A program made the translations under genes and the position numbers. A stretch of 64,000 nt of DNA from Sphingobacterium sp. UBA2700 (GTDB lineage Bacteria; Bacteroidota; Bacteroidia; Sphingobacteriales; Sphingobacteriaceae). This document shows positions 18,901 through 28,206 of this stretch, piece by piece; position 1 is the stretch's first letter, and the number at the start of each line of letters is the position of its first letter. Below the pieces are notes generated by a model, which worked only from the letters and a program-made list of their open reading frames with translations, did no database searches and had not been told where the DNA came from. The stretch is taken from positions 62,001 through 126,000 of the forward strand of contig DELI01000005.1 of assembly GCA_002354335.1 (NCBI GenBank), read 5' to 3'.

Positions 18901-21780
18901 GAAAATGCGCTTCTTGTACCATTAAGATGGAGAGCTTTGTTTATGATAGATAATCAGTTAAGCTATCAGGAAATCCCTATCTACGTCAACAGAACGGATA
19001 AAACTATTGTAATCAGAACTGCAACGTTTAGGGATAAGATTACACCGGGGATGAAAGAGAAATGGAGCTTTACGTTATCATCAAATAACAAAAAGCTAGA
19101 AACGGAAATTTTAGCGAGTATGTATGATGCCTCATTGAATCAATTTGGAGAGCTCCATTATCCATCAGCTTTCCAATTGGCCTATACTTACTATTACAAT
19201 GACTATGATTACATTCAGAGCGGTTTTAACATGTTGAATTACCAAATGGGAAGATTTCCTTTAACTACTGCTTTTCCTTCAGTTCACAACCACTTACCTG
19301 TAGTCAAAACTTACCATTTTTGGGAAAATGACGGGATTCCTTTCCCTAGCGCCATCGTTTTCGAAAATGAAGGTATTGTGGGTCGTGCGCCTGTTGAAGG
19401 AAGTATAACGGGATCGACAAAGGGAGTAGAAGGTAGAGGTTTTAACAATGTAGCCTTATACGACGAACTACGAGACCCTAACTTACGAAGAGAGGTTGCG
19501 GAACAATCAGCACGTATGAAAGCCCCTAATGGTGAATTTGGTCCTAAAAAGGTAGAAGATCTCGATCAGGTTAAAGCTCGCACTAATCTACAAGAAACGG
19601 CCTTCTTCTACCCTACGCTATATAGCGATGCGGAAGGCAATGTATCTTTTGCGTTTGACTCTCCGGAAGCATTGACCCAATGGAAGCTCCTATTGTTTGC
19701 ACATGGTAAGAATTTAGAGGCTGGCACAGCTAGCTTCTATACACAGACGCAGAAAGAACTGATGGTTCGTCCGAATCTTCCGCGCTATTTCCGCGAAGGT
19801 GATGAAATGACCATCAAAGCGCAAGTTCAGAATCTATCGGATAAGCAGCAAGATGGGCAGGCGAAGATCCAGTTGATCAACCCGGTCGACAACAGCGATG
19901 TGACGACAGCATTCTTGCAGGAGGATGCGACGAAGTCTTTCGTGTTGGCGAAAAAGAATAACCAGATTGTAGAATGGCATATTAAAGTACCCGCAAATTA
20001 CCCAACCATTCAGGTGAAAATAGTAGCTGCATCGGCTGAGTTCTCCGATGGAGAGCTACAGGAGTTAGCTGTATTGCCAAACAAAGTCTTGATCTTGGAG
20101 AGCGAGAAGGTCGTACTTAAAGCCAATGAGGCGAAAGAATTTAAGCTGGAGAGCGCTGCGAAAGAGAACTTGATGGCGAAGGTACAGGTGCAGAGCAATC
20201 CGATTTTGGAGATTATATCGGCACTAGACTATTTGAACCATTACCCTTATGAATGTACAGAACAGAGCAGCAGCCGCTGGTTTGGGTTGAAGATGGTGCA
20301 GTATATTGGCAATCATTATCCTGCCATTGCTGACTATTTCAAAGAAGTCAAAGCAAAAGAAACAAAGAGCAGACTGGAGGAGAACGCGAGTTTGAACGAG
20401 TTGAAAATGCAGGAGATGCCTTGGCTTCGCGATATTCAGGGCGATGAGAAGAAGTTGCAGGCTATTGCGGATCTATTCAATTCGAATATAAATGCTGAGT
20501 TGCAGCAACTGGAAAGTAAATTGGCAAACGCACAGTTGGCTAATGGTGCTTTCCCATGGTTCGAGGGCGGAAACTCGAATACCTATATCTCTATCCGTAT
20601 TTTAGAGGTGTTCGGTAAAGTTCTTTATCTGGATAAATCGCTGATCAATGCGCCGATTCAAGATCAGATGAAGCGATTGACCAACTATTTAGATGCGGAT
20701 ACCAATATTTATAAGGAAAAAGCTTCGGCTGAACTTGCCTTGGATTATTTGTATGCACGTCATTTCTGGAATGGTTATTTCAAGCTTGCTAAGGCGACTT
20801 CTGATAAATTGAATAAGAAGATTGCGACGGCACCAATGATTACGGCTGAAGGCCCGGCAGGCTTGGCGGCGAAGGCTTGGATTGTTAACCAACTGTATGG
20901 TTCTGGCAAAGAAGCAAACGAGCTGAAGAACAGAATACAGCAGGAGGCTATTTTCGACAAGGACAAAGGGACCTATTGGCCATCGAATGAGCACTATAAC
21001 AGCATCAGTTTGCAGACCTATTTGGTGGAAGCTTTTAAGAGCTATGACCCGAGCAAACTGATGGATATTACACAATGGTTATATTATAAGAAAGAGGCTA
21101 ACTCCTGGAGAAGCACCTGGATGACGGTTGATGCGATTTATGCTTTGCTCTATGCGAACAATCCGAAGGACTTCGCCATGGAGAATACCGTGAATGTTAT
21201 GGTTGATGGAAAAACTGCGGATATGAATAGTGCTGTTCTGGGACAGGTCAGCAAGACGTTTAACATTTCGGAATTAGCGTCGAATAAAACTATTCAGATT
21301 ACGAATAACAACGACAGAACGATTTATGGTGCTGTTTATCATCAATACTTCTTGCCTGTTGAACAAGTCAAGGCGAATACGAATGAGTTGCGTGTGAGCA
21401 AGCAATATTTGGTAGAGCGCAATGGCAAATGGGTGGAAACGAAAGAAGCGAAGCTGGGAGAACGCATCAAGGTTAAGATTACGGTAGTAAATGATAAACC
21501 TTTGCAATATGTGCATCTGAAAGATAGCCGACCTGCTGGTGTGGAGCCTGTTTACAGACCTTCAGGATATCAATGGCGCGGAAGTTTCTACTTCACGTTG
21601 AAGGATGCCTCTACAAACTACTTCTTCGATTACCTGCCGAAAGGAACGCGAGAATATGAGTATGAAGCAAAAGCCAATAATATTGGTTTATTCAACTCGG
21701 GCATAAGTACAATCGAATGCATGTATGACCCGACCGTGAATGCAAGATCGGAGAATATAAAGCTTACCATTGTTGAATAG
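15988..21780 (+). CDS. Alpha-2-macroglobulin family protein with thioester motif
   Basis: 1930 residues from the ATG at 15988 (an in-frame ATG at 15913 would hide the signal peptide). Residues 1-19 (MKRLYSLVLMLIPALLWGQ) are a signal peptide without lipobox. A helical N-terminal part (about 20-320) precedes macroglobulin MG domains, including the MG2-type segment ATILTDRAMYRPGQEVQFKA. The bait-side block RTNLQETAFFYP and a TED-like all-helical domain follow; the thioester motif CTEQ is at residues 1423-1426 (YPYECTEQSSSR) and appears intact. Bacterial members trap proteases covalently in the periplasm. No partner PbpC-type transglycosylase gene is adjacent. Confidence 0.9.
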   Translation: MKRLYSLVLMLIPALLWGQTKQETSSIMNKWKEVDRLISIKNYEQTKPLLADIKAYALKHQDDPMFVKAFLAESNVYRINNEEEKFFELGQAHFEKNIAASKSTLVKSVLTNFYAQYLQSMLYLNYSEPKNVFLKKSRKERMLFIDSLYASSLKNKERLTQENLSKWAAIFAEKENISLSPTMYHYLAYFYISFLNSSDAPNPKLKAQLVEDLLQQSRALKSADAISYLLSLQLDRSKFTTLKKQADAYYKLIESNKSDYNAYLYFELASAYESGRKYTEALQIIKKAKEEYPKSKWINSVKNLENEILRPQIGISHKKFEPSEWYTPFKLNFKNLENLYIRVYKAPYSPKDLTDYKVNRDSVSQLVSVNSTVVYEDQLDLKAWNDFNEHSTIYKINPLPFGKYILLYSNNAEFKDDGILSKVVSTSIQISDLDISNVQMLSTYEVRKMQALLLNKKTGLPYANKELAFYDIVDKQAKLFKQLKTDKNGLIDYSTKGSVNTMRLKDYVFYIPEENQFIDIHSLQYGRDGFEENKDAEEENSKTWATILTDRAMYRPGQEVQFKAIVYNNNLRKGHTQENMKVEVSLLDANRQIVDSIKLTTNAFGSVHGKLNIPTSTLNGHFMIRIGSNDEDFGKQYIRVEEYKRPTFKVTLDTNKETYSKKDTAVFKGNAAMLSGAPLIDAEVKYKVQVNSYQRRYRQFEIANTSTFTDKHGNFEFKIPLMDTALAELTNFTLSYTVDVVNQTGEMQSISAAYTYADKPWNLAIEVPSPTVEGKWKEIKINSTNPNNQFLPMKGTVKIYKTTGPDKVISDKFIQYFNEVERLVLSYADYERYFPHYFDKSVLNKEVRQELVATYDFNTADTNLVRIDSQLFKKGIYRIVASSKPDADSIKAERTIYVLDEETKSHSDKAFFTVYTDKPVYNSGDKVTIHVESKKQDAKNVVLLSLSGDKMRTPIHLALKDGKASYSFTLDENALLVPLRWRALFMIDNQLSYQEIPIYVNRTDKTIVIRTATFRDKITPGMKEKWSFTLSSNNKKLETEILASMYDASLNQFGELHYPSAFQLAYTYYYNDYDYIQSGFNMLNYQMGRFPLTTAFPSVHNHLPVVKTYHFWENDGIPFPSAIVFENEGIVGRAPVEGSITGSTKGVEGRGFNNVALYDELRDPNLRREVAEQSARMKAPNGEFGPKKVEDLDQVKARTNLQETAFFYPTLYSDAEGNVSFAFDSPEALTQWKLLLFAHGKNLEAGTASFYTQTQKELMVRPNLPRYFREGDEMTIKAQVQNLSDKQQDGQAKIQLINPVDNSDVTTAFLQEDATKSFVLAKKNNQIVEWHIKVPANYPTIQVKIVAASAEFSDGELQELAVLPNKVLILESEKVVLKANEAKEFKLESAAKENLMAKVQVQSNPILEIISALDYLNHYPYECTEQSSSRWFGLKMVQYIGNHYPAIADYFKEVKAKETKSRLEENASLNELKMQEMPWLRDIQGDEKKLQAIADLFNSNINAELQQLESKLANAQLANGAFPWFEGGNSNTYISIRILEVFGKVLYLDKSLINAPIQDQMKRLTNYLDADTNIYKEKASAELALDYLYARHFWNGYFKLAKATSDKLNKKIATAPMITAEGPAGLAAKAWIVNQLYGSGKEANELKNRIQQEAIFDKDKGTYWPSNEHYNSISLQTYLVEAFKSYDPSKLMDITQWLYYKKEANSWRSTWMTVDAIYALLYANNPKDFAMENTVNVMVDGKTADMNSAVLGQVSKTFNISELASNKTIQITNNNDRTIYGAVYHQYFLPVEQVKANTNELRVSKQYLVERNGKWVETKEAKLGERIKVKITVVNDKPLQYVHLKDSRPAGVEPVYRPSGYQWRGSFYFTLKDASTNYFFDYLPKGTREYEYEAKANNIGLFNSGISTIECMYDPTVNARSENIKLTIVE

Positions 21781-21790
21781 CATATAACAG

Positions 21791-21828
21791 CAAAGGCCGC
21801 CCGTTAGGGTGGCCTTTGATTTTTATTT
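21791..21828 (+). terminator. Intrinsic terminator of the macroglobulin gene
   Basis: 12-bp stem CAAAGGCCGCCC/GGGTGGCCTTTG (21791-21802 with 21807-21818; one G-U pair in plus-strand RNA) with a GTTA loop, followed by ATTTTTATTT. It separates the convergent macroglobulin and hppA genes. Confidence 0.85.
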
Positions 21829-21897
21829 GTATGTGTTTGATGCAATAGCGATGGTAGAAGCTATTTCCATCAACGATGGATTGCCAAGAAGAAACTA

Positions 21898-24138
21898 TTA
21901 TTGAATTTCATTATCAACTTCCTTCATCACGATTACCTTTTCCTTCAGCTCTTGTTTTTGCTTTTTAGCCTGTTCGGCAATATGATGTCCTCCCAAGATT
22001 GGGGCTATCACCAAGCCTACCAGACAGGTAAGTTTAATCAAGATATTCATGGATGGTCCCGAAGTATCCTTAAATGGATCTCCTACGGTATCTCCGGTTA
22101 CTGCCGCTTTATGCGCATCAGAACCTTTGAAGGTCATCTCGCCATTGATCATGACGCCGGCTTCGAAGGATTTCTTTGCGTTGTCCCAAGCACCACCAGC
22201 GTTGTTTTGGAAGATTGCCCATAGCACCCCTGATACCGCAACCCCGGCCATATAAGCGCCCAAGGCTTCTGCCCCCATCACAAAACCTACGATAATAGGT
22301 GTGATAATCGTGATAGCGCCTGGCAACATCATTTCACGCAATGCGGCTTTGGTCGAGATATCTACACATTTACCGTATTCCGGTTGTCCTGTGCCTTCTA
22401 GGATTCCTGGAATTTCACGGAACTGACGTCTAACTTCGTTCACCATATCCATCGCAGCTTTACCTACCGATTGCATAGCAAGCGCAGAGAAAACTACTGG
22501 TATCATCCCGCCAATAAACAATGCAGCTAACACGTCAGCTTTAAAGATGTTGATACCGTCGATTCCTGTGAAGGTGACATAGGCTGCGAAAAGCGCCAAT
22601 GCGGTCAATGCCGCAGATGCAATTGCGAATCCCTTACCTACGGCTGCCGTCGTATTTCCTACGGAGTCTAACACGTCGGTTCGCTGACGCACTTCCTTCG
22701 GAAGTTCACTCATCTCCGCAATACCTCCAGCATTATCTGCTATCGGACCAAAAGCATCAATTGCTAACTGCATTGCCGTCGTCGCCATCATTGCTGACGC
22801 AGCAATAGCTACTCCATAGAATCCTGCTAATTCGTAGGATCCCCAGATCGCTAATGCAAATAATAATACCGAAGAGAAGGTAGACTTCATCCCTGTCGCC
22901 AAACCTGCAATAATATTAGTAGCTGCACCGGTAGATGAGTTCTGGACGATATTTAAGACCGGCTTTTTACCCAATCCTGTATAATACTCAGTGAAAGATG
23001 AGATCAACCCGCCTACTGCAAGTCCAACGATAGTCGAGTAGAATACATTCATCCTTGCGATCTCTTTAAACCCTTCTCCAAAAAACTTCATGTGGATAGT
23101 TTCTGGGAGCATGTATTGAATCAGGAAGAAACAAGCGATGACTGTTAGAATAATAGACGCCCAGTTTCCTGTATTCAATGCTCTTTGCACCTGCGCTTCT
23201 TTGGCATCATTGCTACTAACCTTTACTAAAAAGGTTCCAATGATGGAAGCAAGGATACCTACACCGGCAATAACGATCGGTAGAAGAATAGGCCCCATGC
23301 CATTAAATGCATCCGTATAAGCAGTGCCTGTAGCCTCCGACATATCCTTGATGATGTAATTACCAAGCACCATGGACGCGAGCACCGTAGCAACGTATGA
23401 TCCGAACAGATCGGCTCCCATACCTGCAACATCCCCGACATTATCTCCAACGTTATCCGCAATCGTAGCCGGATTACGTGGATCATCCTCCGGGATGCCG
23501 GCTTCTACTTTACCTACTAAATCTGCACCCACGTCGGCAGCTTTGGTGTAAATACCTCCACCAACACGTGCGAATAAAGCAATGGATTCAGCTCCCAGCG
23601 AGAAACCAGCTAGGGCTTCCAATACGACGGTCATCTCGTTATAGAAAGTCGAGGTATTGGTAACAAACATTTTAAGGAACAAAAGAAAAAAGATACTAAG
23701 ACCTAATACGGCCAATCCGGCAACACCAAGGCCCATAACAGTTCCACCAGTAAACGACACTTTCAAGGCCTGCGGCAAAGAAGTACGAGCAGCCTGCGTG
23801 GTTCGCACGTTAGCTTTTGTCGCAATACGCATTCCTATATTTCCGGCTAACGCTGAGAAAAAGGCTCCAAAGATAAAAGCAACGACAATAATCCAATGTG
23901 TTGTCTCTACCAATGTTGACACGACGAATAAAGCGACAGAGGCAATTACTACGAAAATTAAAAGAATGCGGTACTCTGCTTTTAAGAAGGCCATCGCGCC
24001 CTCTTGGATACTTTTGGAAATGAATTGCATTCGGCTTTCTCCCGCATCCTGCTTCCCAACCCAACTCGCTTTCGAAAGCATAAACAGTAACCCCAAAACA
24101 GCGAGCACTGCAGGTAGATAAATGATAAATTGTTCCAT
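21898..24138 (-). CDS. hppA: Membrane-bound ion-pumping pyrophosphatase, K+-dependent type
   Basis: 746 residues with about sixteen hydrophobic segments. It couples PPi hydrolysis to export of H+ and/or Na+ across the inner membrane. The substrate site [11 protein letters not shown] and the acidic [19 protein letters not shown] motif are present. The K+ specificity site reads [10 protein letters not shown], with alanine 498 and glycine 501; the alanine form marks the K+-dependent subfamily, while lysine marks the K+-independent one. Whether it pumps Na+, H+ or both cannot be decided here. It is the third PPi-hydrolysing enzyme in the window. Confidence 0.95.
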   Translation of the reverse strand: MEQFIIYLPAVLAVLGLLFMLSKASWVGKQDAGESRMQFISKSIQEGAMAFLKAEYRILLIFVVIASVALFVVSTLVETTHWIIVVAFIFGAFFSALAGNIGMRIATKANVRTTQAARTSLPQALKVSFTGGTVMGLGVAGLAVLGLSIFFLLFLKMFVTNTSTFYNEMTVVLEALAGFSLGAESIALFARVGGGIYTKAADVGADLVGKVEAGIPEDDPRNPATIADNVGDNVGDVAGMGADLFGSYVATVLASMVLGNYIIKDMSEATGTAYTDAFNGMGPILLPIVIAGVGILASIIGTFLVKVSSNDAKEAQVQRALNTGNWASIILTVIACFFLIQYMLPETIHMKFFGEGFKEIARMNVFYSTIVGLAVGGLISSFTEYYTGLGKKPVLNIVQNSSTGAATNIIAGLATGMKSTFSSVLLFALAIWGSYELAGFYGVAIAASAMMATTAMQLAIDAFGPIADNAGGIAEMSELPKEVRQRTDVLDSVGNTTAAVGKGFAIASAALTALALFAAYVTFTGIDGINIFKADVLAALFIGGMIPVVFSALAMQSVGKAAMDMVNEVRRQFREIPGILEGTGQPEYGKCVDISTKAALREMMLPGAITIITPIIVGFVMGAEALGAYMAGVAVSGVLWAIFQNNAGGAWDNAKKSFEAGVMINGEMTFKGSDAHKAAVTGDTVGDPFKDTSGPSMNILIKLTCLVGLVIAPILGGHHIAEQAKKQKQELKEKVIVMKEVDNEIQ

Positions 24139-24258
24139 ATAAAGTCTATTTGGTTTACTTTAAAGGTATCATTTTTTTTACATCAAAAAAAATGCGCTAA
24201 AGTACATTTTTATATGATATTTAGACAGTTAAGCAAATGTAGAAGCTGTAGCCTAGGT

Positions 24259-26157
24259 TTAGAATACAGGCCAGGAATATAGGTTTTCTTTCAATAGCAC
24301 CTGCTCGGTATCCAGCAATTCGCGAAGTACTTCCAAACGTCGATCCTCTTTCCCAATTGTCAGTGTGTCCATTAGCTCGTGTAGCGTCATTGCTCGAGAA
24401 AGCAATACCTGTTGAATCTCCTGTTCAATTTTCCTACGTTCATTCTTACGAAAATCTCTGGTCACACATAGATCACATACGCCGCAAGGCTCATTTGTGT
24501 CCTCTCCGAAATACTGCTGCAGGGCTATGCTACGGCAATCTTTGGTATCCAGATAATGGTAAATTGCCTTCACTTGCTCTTGCTTAAAAGCCTTGCGAGT
24601 CGCGATAAACTGCATATCGATGTATAAATTCTTATAATCAACTCTTGCTTGTAGGAATTGCAATTGCGGTTTATCAGTCTTTGCGAGATAAGTTCCCATC
24701 TCATATTGCTTCATCATTTTAAGCATATGGATGACCTCATCAACGGACTTCCCGATTTTACGCGCCAGTTCGAATTCATTGATGGGAACAAAGTAGTCAA
24801 ACACTCCGCCGTAAAGTCTCAATATGGCCTTCACAAGGTTATCATATGCCACACTGCTTACTTGAAACTTATAGAGCTCCTGAAAGCCTACCTCGAACTT
24901 AAAACGAGCAGGGATATAGACCGCTTCTGACAAACTTAGCCACTTATCACGTTCTAAAAACTTCAGCGCACTAAGCGTCTTTGCTAACTCTAGCTTATAC
25001 TTCTTTGCAAACTCCACAACATCGAAATCAAATGTCAAGCCTTGTCCTGCGCCGATGGCAATCTGGAAATGATTGCATAAGTAATGGTAGCATTGTTGAA
25101 TGAAGGCAAAGTCAGGAAAGCTAGATTCGACGTTTTCCCAAAGGTCATCTCGATCGGCTTGCTGGTAGAGCAAAACCGGATAGGCTTTCTTTTCATCTCT
25201 TCCCGCCCGTCCGGCTTCTTGATAATAAGCTTCTAAGGAATCTGGAAGATCAAGATGGATAACAAATCGTACATCGGCTTTATCGATTCCCATCCCGAAA
25301 GCATTAGTAGCAACAATAACTCTCGTGTGGTTCTTTGTCCAATCCTCCTGCTTCTTATTTCGAACTGCCATTTCCAGTCCAGCATGATAAAAGTCTGCCG
25401 GGACGCCATGATTAAGTAAATAGCGAGCAACCTCTTGTGTTTCGCGCCTATTCCTCACATAAACGATTCCCGTTCCTCCCATCTTCTTGATGACGCGCAA
25501 CATCCTTCCCATCTTATTCTCTTCGTCGAAAACCATATAGCCGAGGTTTCCTCTCCTAAAACTTTTCGATAGCACATTCTTTTCCTTAAAGCCTAGCTTT
25601 TCTTGGATATCTGTAACCACCCTCGGGGTAGCGGTTGCAGTCAAAGCTAAGAAAGGAACATTGCTATGCAGTTCGCGCAGCTTGATTAGCTCCAGATAAG
25701 AAGGTCGAAAGTCGTATCCCCATTGAGAAATACAATGGGCTTCGTCGATGGCAAAGAGATTCACCTTCATATGGCGAATCCGCTCCTGTACGAGATCCGA
25801 GTAGAGGCGTTCTGGTGCAAGATATAAGAATTTGATATTACCAAAGATGCAATTGTCGAGTGCGATATCAACCTCTCTTGCTGACATCCCGGAGAATATG
25901 GCGATAGCAGGGATATTTCTTTTGCGGAGATTCTCCACCTGATCTTTCATCAGCGCAATCAAAGGGCTGATTACGATGCAAATTCCACTTTTCAACATAC
26001 TAGGAACCTGAAAGCAAAGGGACTTTCCCCCTCCGGTAGGCATCAAAGCAAGCGTATCCTTTCCTAACAGTACCTCATGGATAATCTCTTCCTGTAAAGG
26101 TCGAAACTTCTCATATCCCCAGTATTGTTTTAATATAGAAAGGCTCGTTTGTTCCAT
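24259..26157 (-). CDS. recQ: ATP-dependent DNA helicase RecQ
   Basis: 632 residues. Walker A MPTGGGKS (39-46), the DEAH box in AIDEAHCISQWG, motif III LTATATP and motif VI QEAGRAGRDEK identify a RecQ-type superfamily 2 helicase, which unwinds forks and recombination intermediates. The zinc-binding domain cysteines (C at CRSIALQQ, then CGVCDLC) follow. After that only a short winged-helix-like region remains; I see no clear HRDC domain. The start is 3 bases after the comEC stop codon, so comEC and recQ are one unit. Confidence 0.92.
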   Translation of the reverse strand: MEQTSLSILKQYWGYEKFRPLQEEIIHEVLLGKDTLALMPTGGGKSLCFQVPSMLKSGICIVISPLIALMKDQVENLRKRNIPAIAIFSGMSAREVDIALDNCIFGNIKFLYLAPERLYSDLVQERIRHMKVNLFAIDEAHCISQWGYDFRPSYLELIKLRELHSNVPFLALTATATPRVVTDIQEKLGFKEKNVLSKSFRRGNLGYMVFDEENKMGRMLRVIKKMGGTGIVYVRNRRETQEVARYLLNHGVPADFYHAGLEMAVRNKKQEDWTKNHTRVIVATNAFGMGIDKADVRFVIHLDLPDSLEAYYQEAGRAGRDEKKAYPVLLYQQADRDDLWENVESSFPDFAFIQQCYHYLCNHFQIAIGAGQGLTFDFDVVEFAKKYKLELAKTLSALKFLERDKWLSLSEAVYIPARFKFEVGFQELYKFQVSSVAYDNLVKAILRLYGGVFDYFVPINEFELARKIGKSVDEVIHMLKMMKQYEMGTYLAKTDKPQLQFLQARVDYKNLYIDMQFIATRKAFKQEQVKAIYHYLDTKDCRSIALQQYFGEDTNEPCGVCDLCVTRDFRKNERRKIEQEIQQVLLSRAMTLHELMDTLTIGKEDRRLEVLRELLDTEQVLLKENLYSWPVF

Positions 26158-26160
26158 CGT

Positions 26161-28206
26161 TTAAATGTCCCAAACATACGCAAAATTCTCTTTCAAAATG
26201 TAGTAGCGACGCCCAAGAGCATCTAATTCCGTCGTCTTTTCGTTAATAAATGACCAAGAATTGCTTCCATCCAGAATGATAACACTTTGCGTATTAGCAT
26301 TCGTCGGTGCGATGTTGTTTCGTAATAGAACGAAGGCGGCATCCGTCGTGCAAGCTTTATTACAGATGGCTATCATCTCCACTCCTTCTTTGAGGATAAC
26401 GCGGTTACTATCCTTAGGCAACTTCACAAAAACTACCTCCTGAAGGGCTGAAAACCTCGTGAGATCATTATGGATACTAAACTGTAAGTTCTTCTGCAAC
26501 AATGAATCTGCAGAGCTATACACATATACTGCCGACCTTTCAATCATGGCAATAGCGAATTCTCTTCCCAGTTGATAGAATCGTAATCCTTCATACGACT
26601 TGAGCACTACTTCCTTTCTAAACTCATATGCGATGAACAGAAATAAGCTTAAAACACTAACCCACAACAAGCGCTTTTCTTTAAATCGAAATGCTATCAG
26701 GAGGCCAAGCAATATGATATGAATTAGAACCATTTCTTGCCAACTCCAATAAATGCCTTGAATAGACGAGAAAGGTAAAGCCTCGACCTGCTGAAGCGCG
26801 ATATAACTATAGGCTAAAGTCTTTTGGAGTATTATCCCGACAAGTTCATTAACAACATCAACAGGGCATAACATCAATATTATACCACCTATCATAATAA
26901 TACTAGAAGGAATGGCCATAATGAAATTCCCAAGTAAGAAGTAAGTCGGAAACTGATGAAAATAAAATAAAGCCAAGCTGGTCGTACTCACCTGTGCGGC
27001 AATACTCATATAAAACAGATCTAGGGTCTGCCTTATGCCAAACTTATAGGAATAATACATCCGCTGCAGGATCGGCATGATGGTCATAATTCCGAACACC
27101 GCTAAATATGATAATTGAAACCCCATATCCAACAACATTAACGGATTGATGCATAGTAGAATTAAAGCAGAACCTGCCAAAGAGTTCAAACCAATCAGAT
27201 CTCTTCTTAGACTTAAAGAAAGTAGATATAGACTGAACATAAGCGTTGCGCGCAGAACAGCAGGCCCCAGCCCACAACAAACTGCGAATAGCCAGATGCA
27301 AGCCAACGAAATCCAGATACTCAGAAGCCTAGTCCGTCGAACAAAGCGTAGAGGAGAAAGCAGAAATGTTATCATAGCGCATACGATGGCTACATGCATG
27401 CCGGATACACTCAAGATGTGAATAGTACCCGTCTTTGAGAAGGTCTGCATTAGTTCAGCGCTGAGTTCTGCTCGGTATCCGATAGTAATTGCCGATGCCA
27501 ATGCGGCATAACTTTGTTCGGGGATATACTGATGAAAGCGATCGTTTAATAACTGTCTATTATTTTCGATTAATAGCGGCAGATAATTCTCCTTATTTCT
27601 AACAATTGTTCGAAAAGATTTAGCAGTAAACCAAATCTGATATTGGATCGCCTGACTTTTCAAGTAAGCCGAATAATCGAAAGCATAAGGGTTTCGCGCC
27701 GGAGTGGTCTCCGTTATTTTTCCGCGAATCAGTAGCGTATCGCCCAGACCAAAAGATACCGACAAGCTGCTATCTTTCCACAACAGCCCCTGGACTAATA
27801 CCTTTTGATTCAACTCTTTAAACTCCTTATCCTCCTGTCGCCCGATTAGTTTTAGGGTCATTCGATAAATCTTATCCCGCTCCACGGGCGATTCATCTAT
27901 TACAGTCACCCACACATGTTCTGAATCGCGAGTTTCTTCATCCAAGGTCGGAAGGCAATTCAGAGTCAACTGTATTCCAAACATTAGAAAACAAAGGAAT
28001 AGATAAGCAGAAACCACAAAGCTTTTTGCTCTGTTCCGTACGATAAATAGAATTGGCAAAAGACCAGCGAGGTAAATAAATCCATAATGAGCAACAACTT
28101 GTTCAATAGGAAAGAAATAAGCGATTGCTATTCCCAAACAAAAAGGAACCAGCGCTTTAATACAGGGCGCTTTTAAAACATTCAATTTAAAATCATACGT
28201 ACTCAC
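26161..28206 (-). CDS. comEC: ComEC/Rec2 competence membrane protein
   Basis: 681 residues. It has N-terminal hydrophobic helices and a DUF4131-type domain (about 30-210), then the multi-helix competence domain (about 225-490) with ILSVSGMHVAIV and CCGLGPAVLRATLMFSLYLL, typical of the channel that carries single-stranded DNA inward during transformation. The C-terminal region (about 500-681) lacks the HxHxDH metallo-beta-lactamase motif seen in many ComEC proteins. The GTG start (28206) overlaps the TGA stop of the upstream barrel gene, so translation is probably coupled; that gene is interrupted, which may reduce expression. Confidence 0.88.
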   Translation of the reverse strand: MSTYDFKLNVLKAPCIKALVPFCLGIAIAYFFPIEQVVAHYGFIYLAGLLPILFIVRNRAKSFVVSAYLFLCFLMFGIQLTLNCLPTLDEETRDSEHVWVTVIDESPVERDKIYRMTLKLIGRQEDKEFKELNQKVLVQGLLWKDSSLSVSFGLGDTLLIRGKITETTPARNPYAFDYSAYLKSQAIQYQIWFTAKSFRTIVRNKENYLPLLIENNRQLLNDRFHQYIPEQSYAALASAITIGYRAELSAELMQTFSKTGTIHILSVSGMHVAIVCAMITFLLSPLRFVRRTRLLSIWISLACIWLFAVCCGLGPAVLRATLMFSLYLLSLSLRRDLIGLNSLAGSALILLCINPLMLLDMGFQLSYLAVFGIMTIMPILQRMYYSYKFGIRQTLDLFYMSIAAQVSTTSLALFYFHQFPTYFLLGNFIMAIPSSIIMIGGIILMLCPVDVVNELVGIILQKTLAYSYIALQQVEALPFSSIQGIYWSWQEMVLIHIILLGLLIAFRFKEKRLLWVSVLSLFLFIAYEFRKEVVLKSYEGLRFYQLGREFAIAMIERSAVYVYSSADSLLQKNLQFSIHNDLTRFSALQEVVFVKLPKDSNRVILKEGVEMIAICNKACTTDAAFVLLRNNIAPTNANTQSVIILDGSNSWSFINEKTTELDALGRRYYILKENFAYVWDI

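Noticed and set aside
23657..24121. 154-codon plus-strand frame inside hppA
   Set aside because: Antisense to a certain gene; the frame is open because of the codon pattern of hppA, and its product resembles nothing.
24170..24194. A/T-only 10-bp inverted repeat between hppA and recQ as a terminator
   Set aside because: The stem has a single G-C pair and is too weak to call; it may be part of the hppA promoter region.
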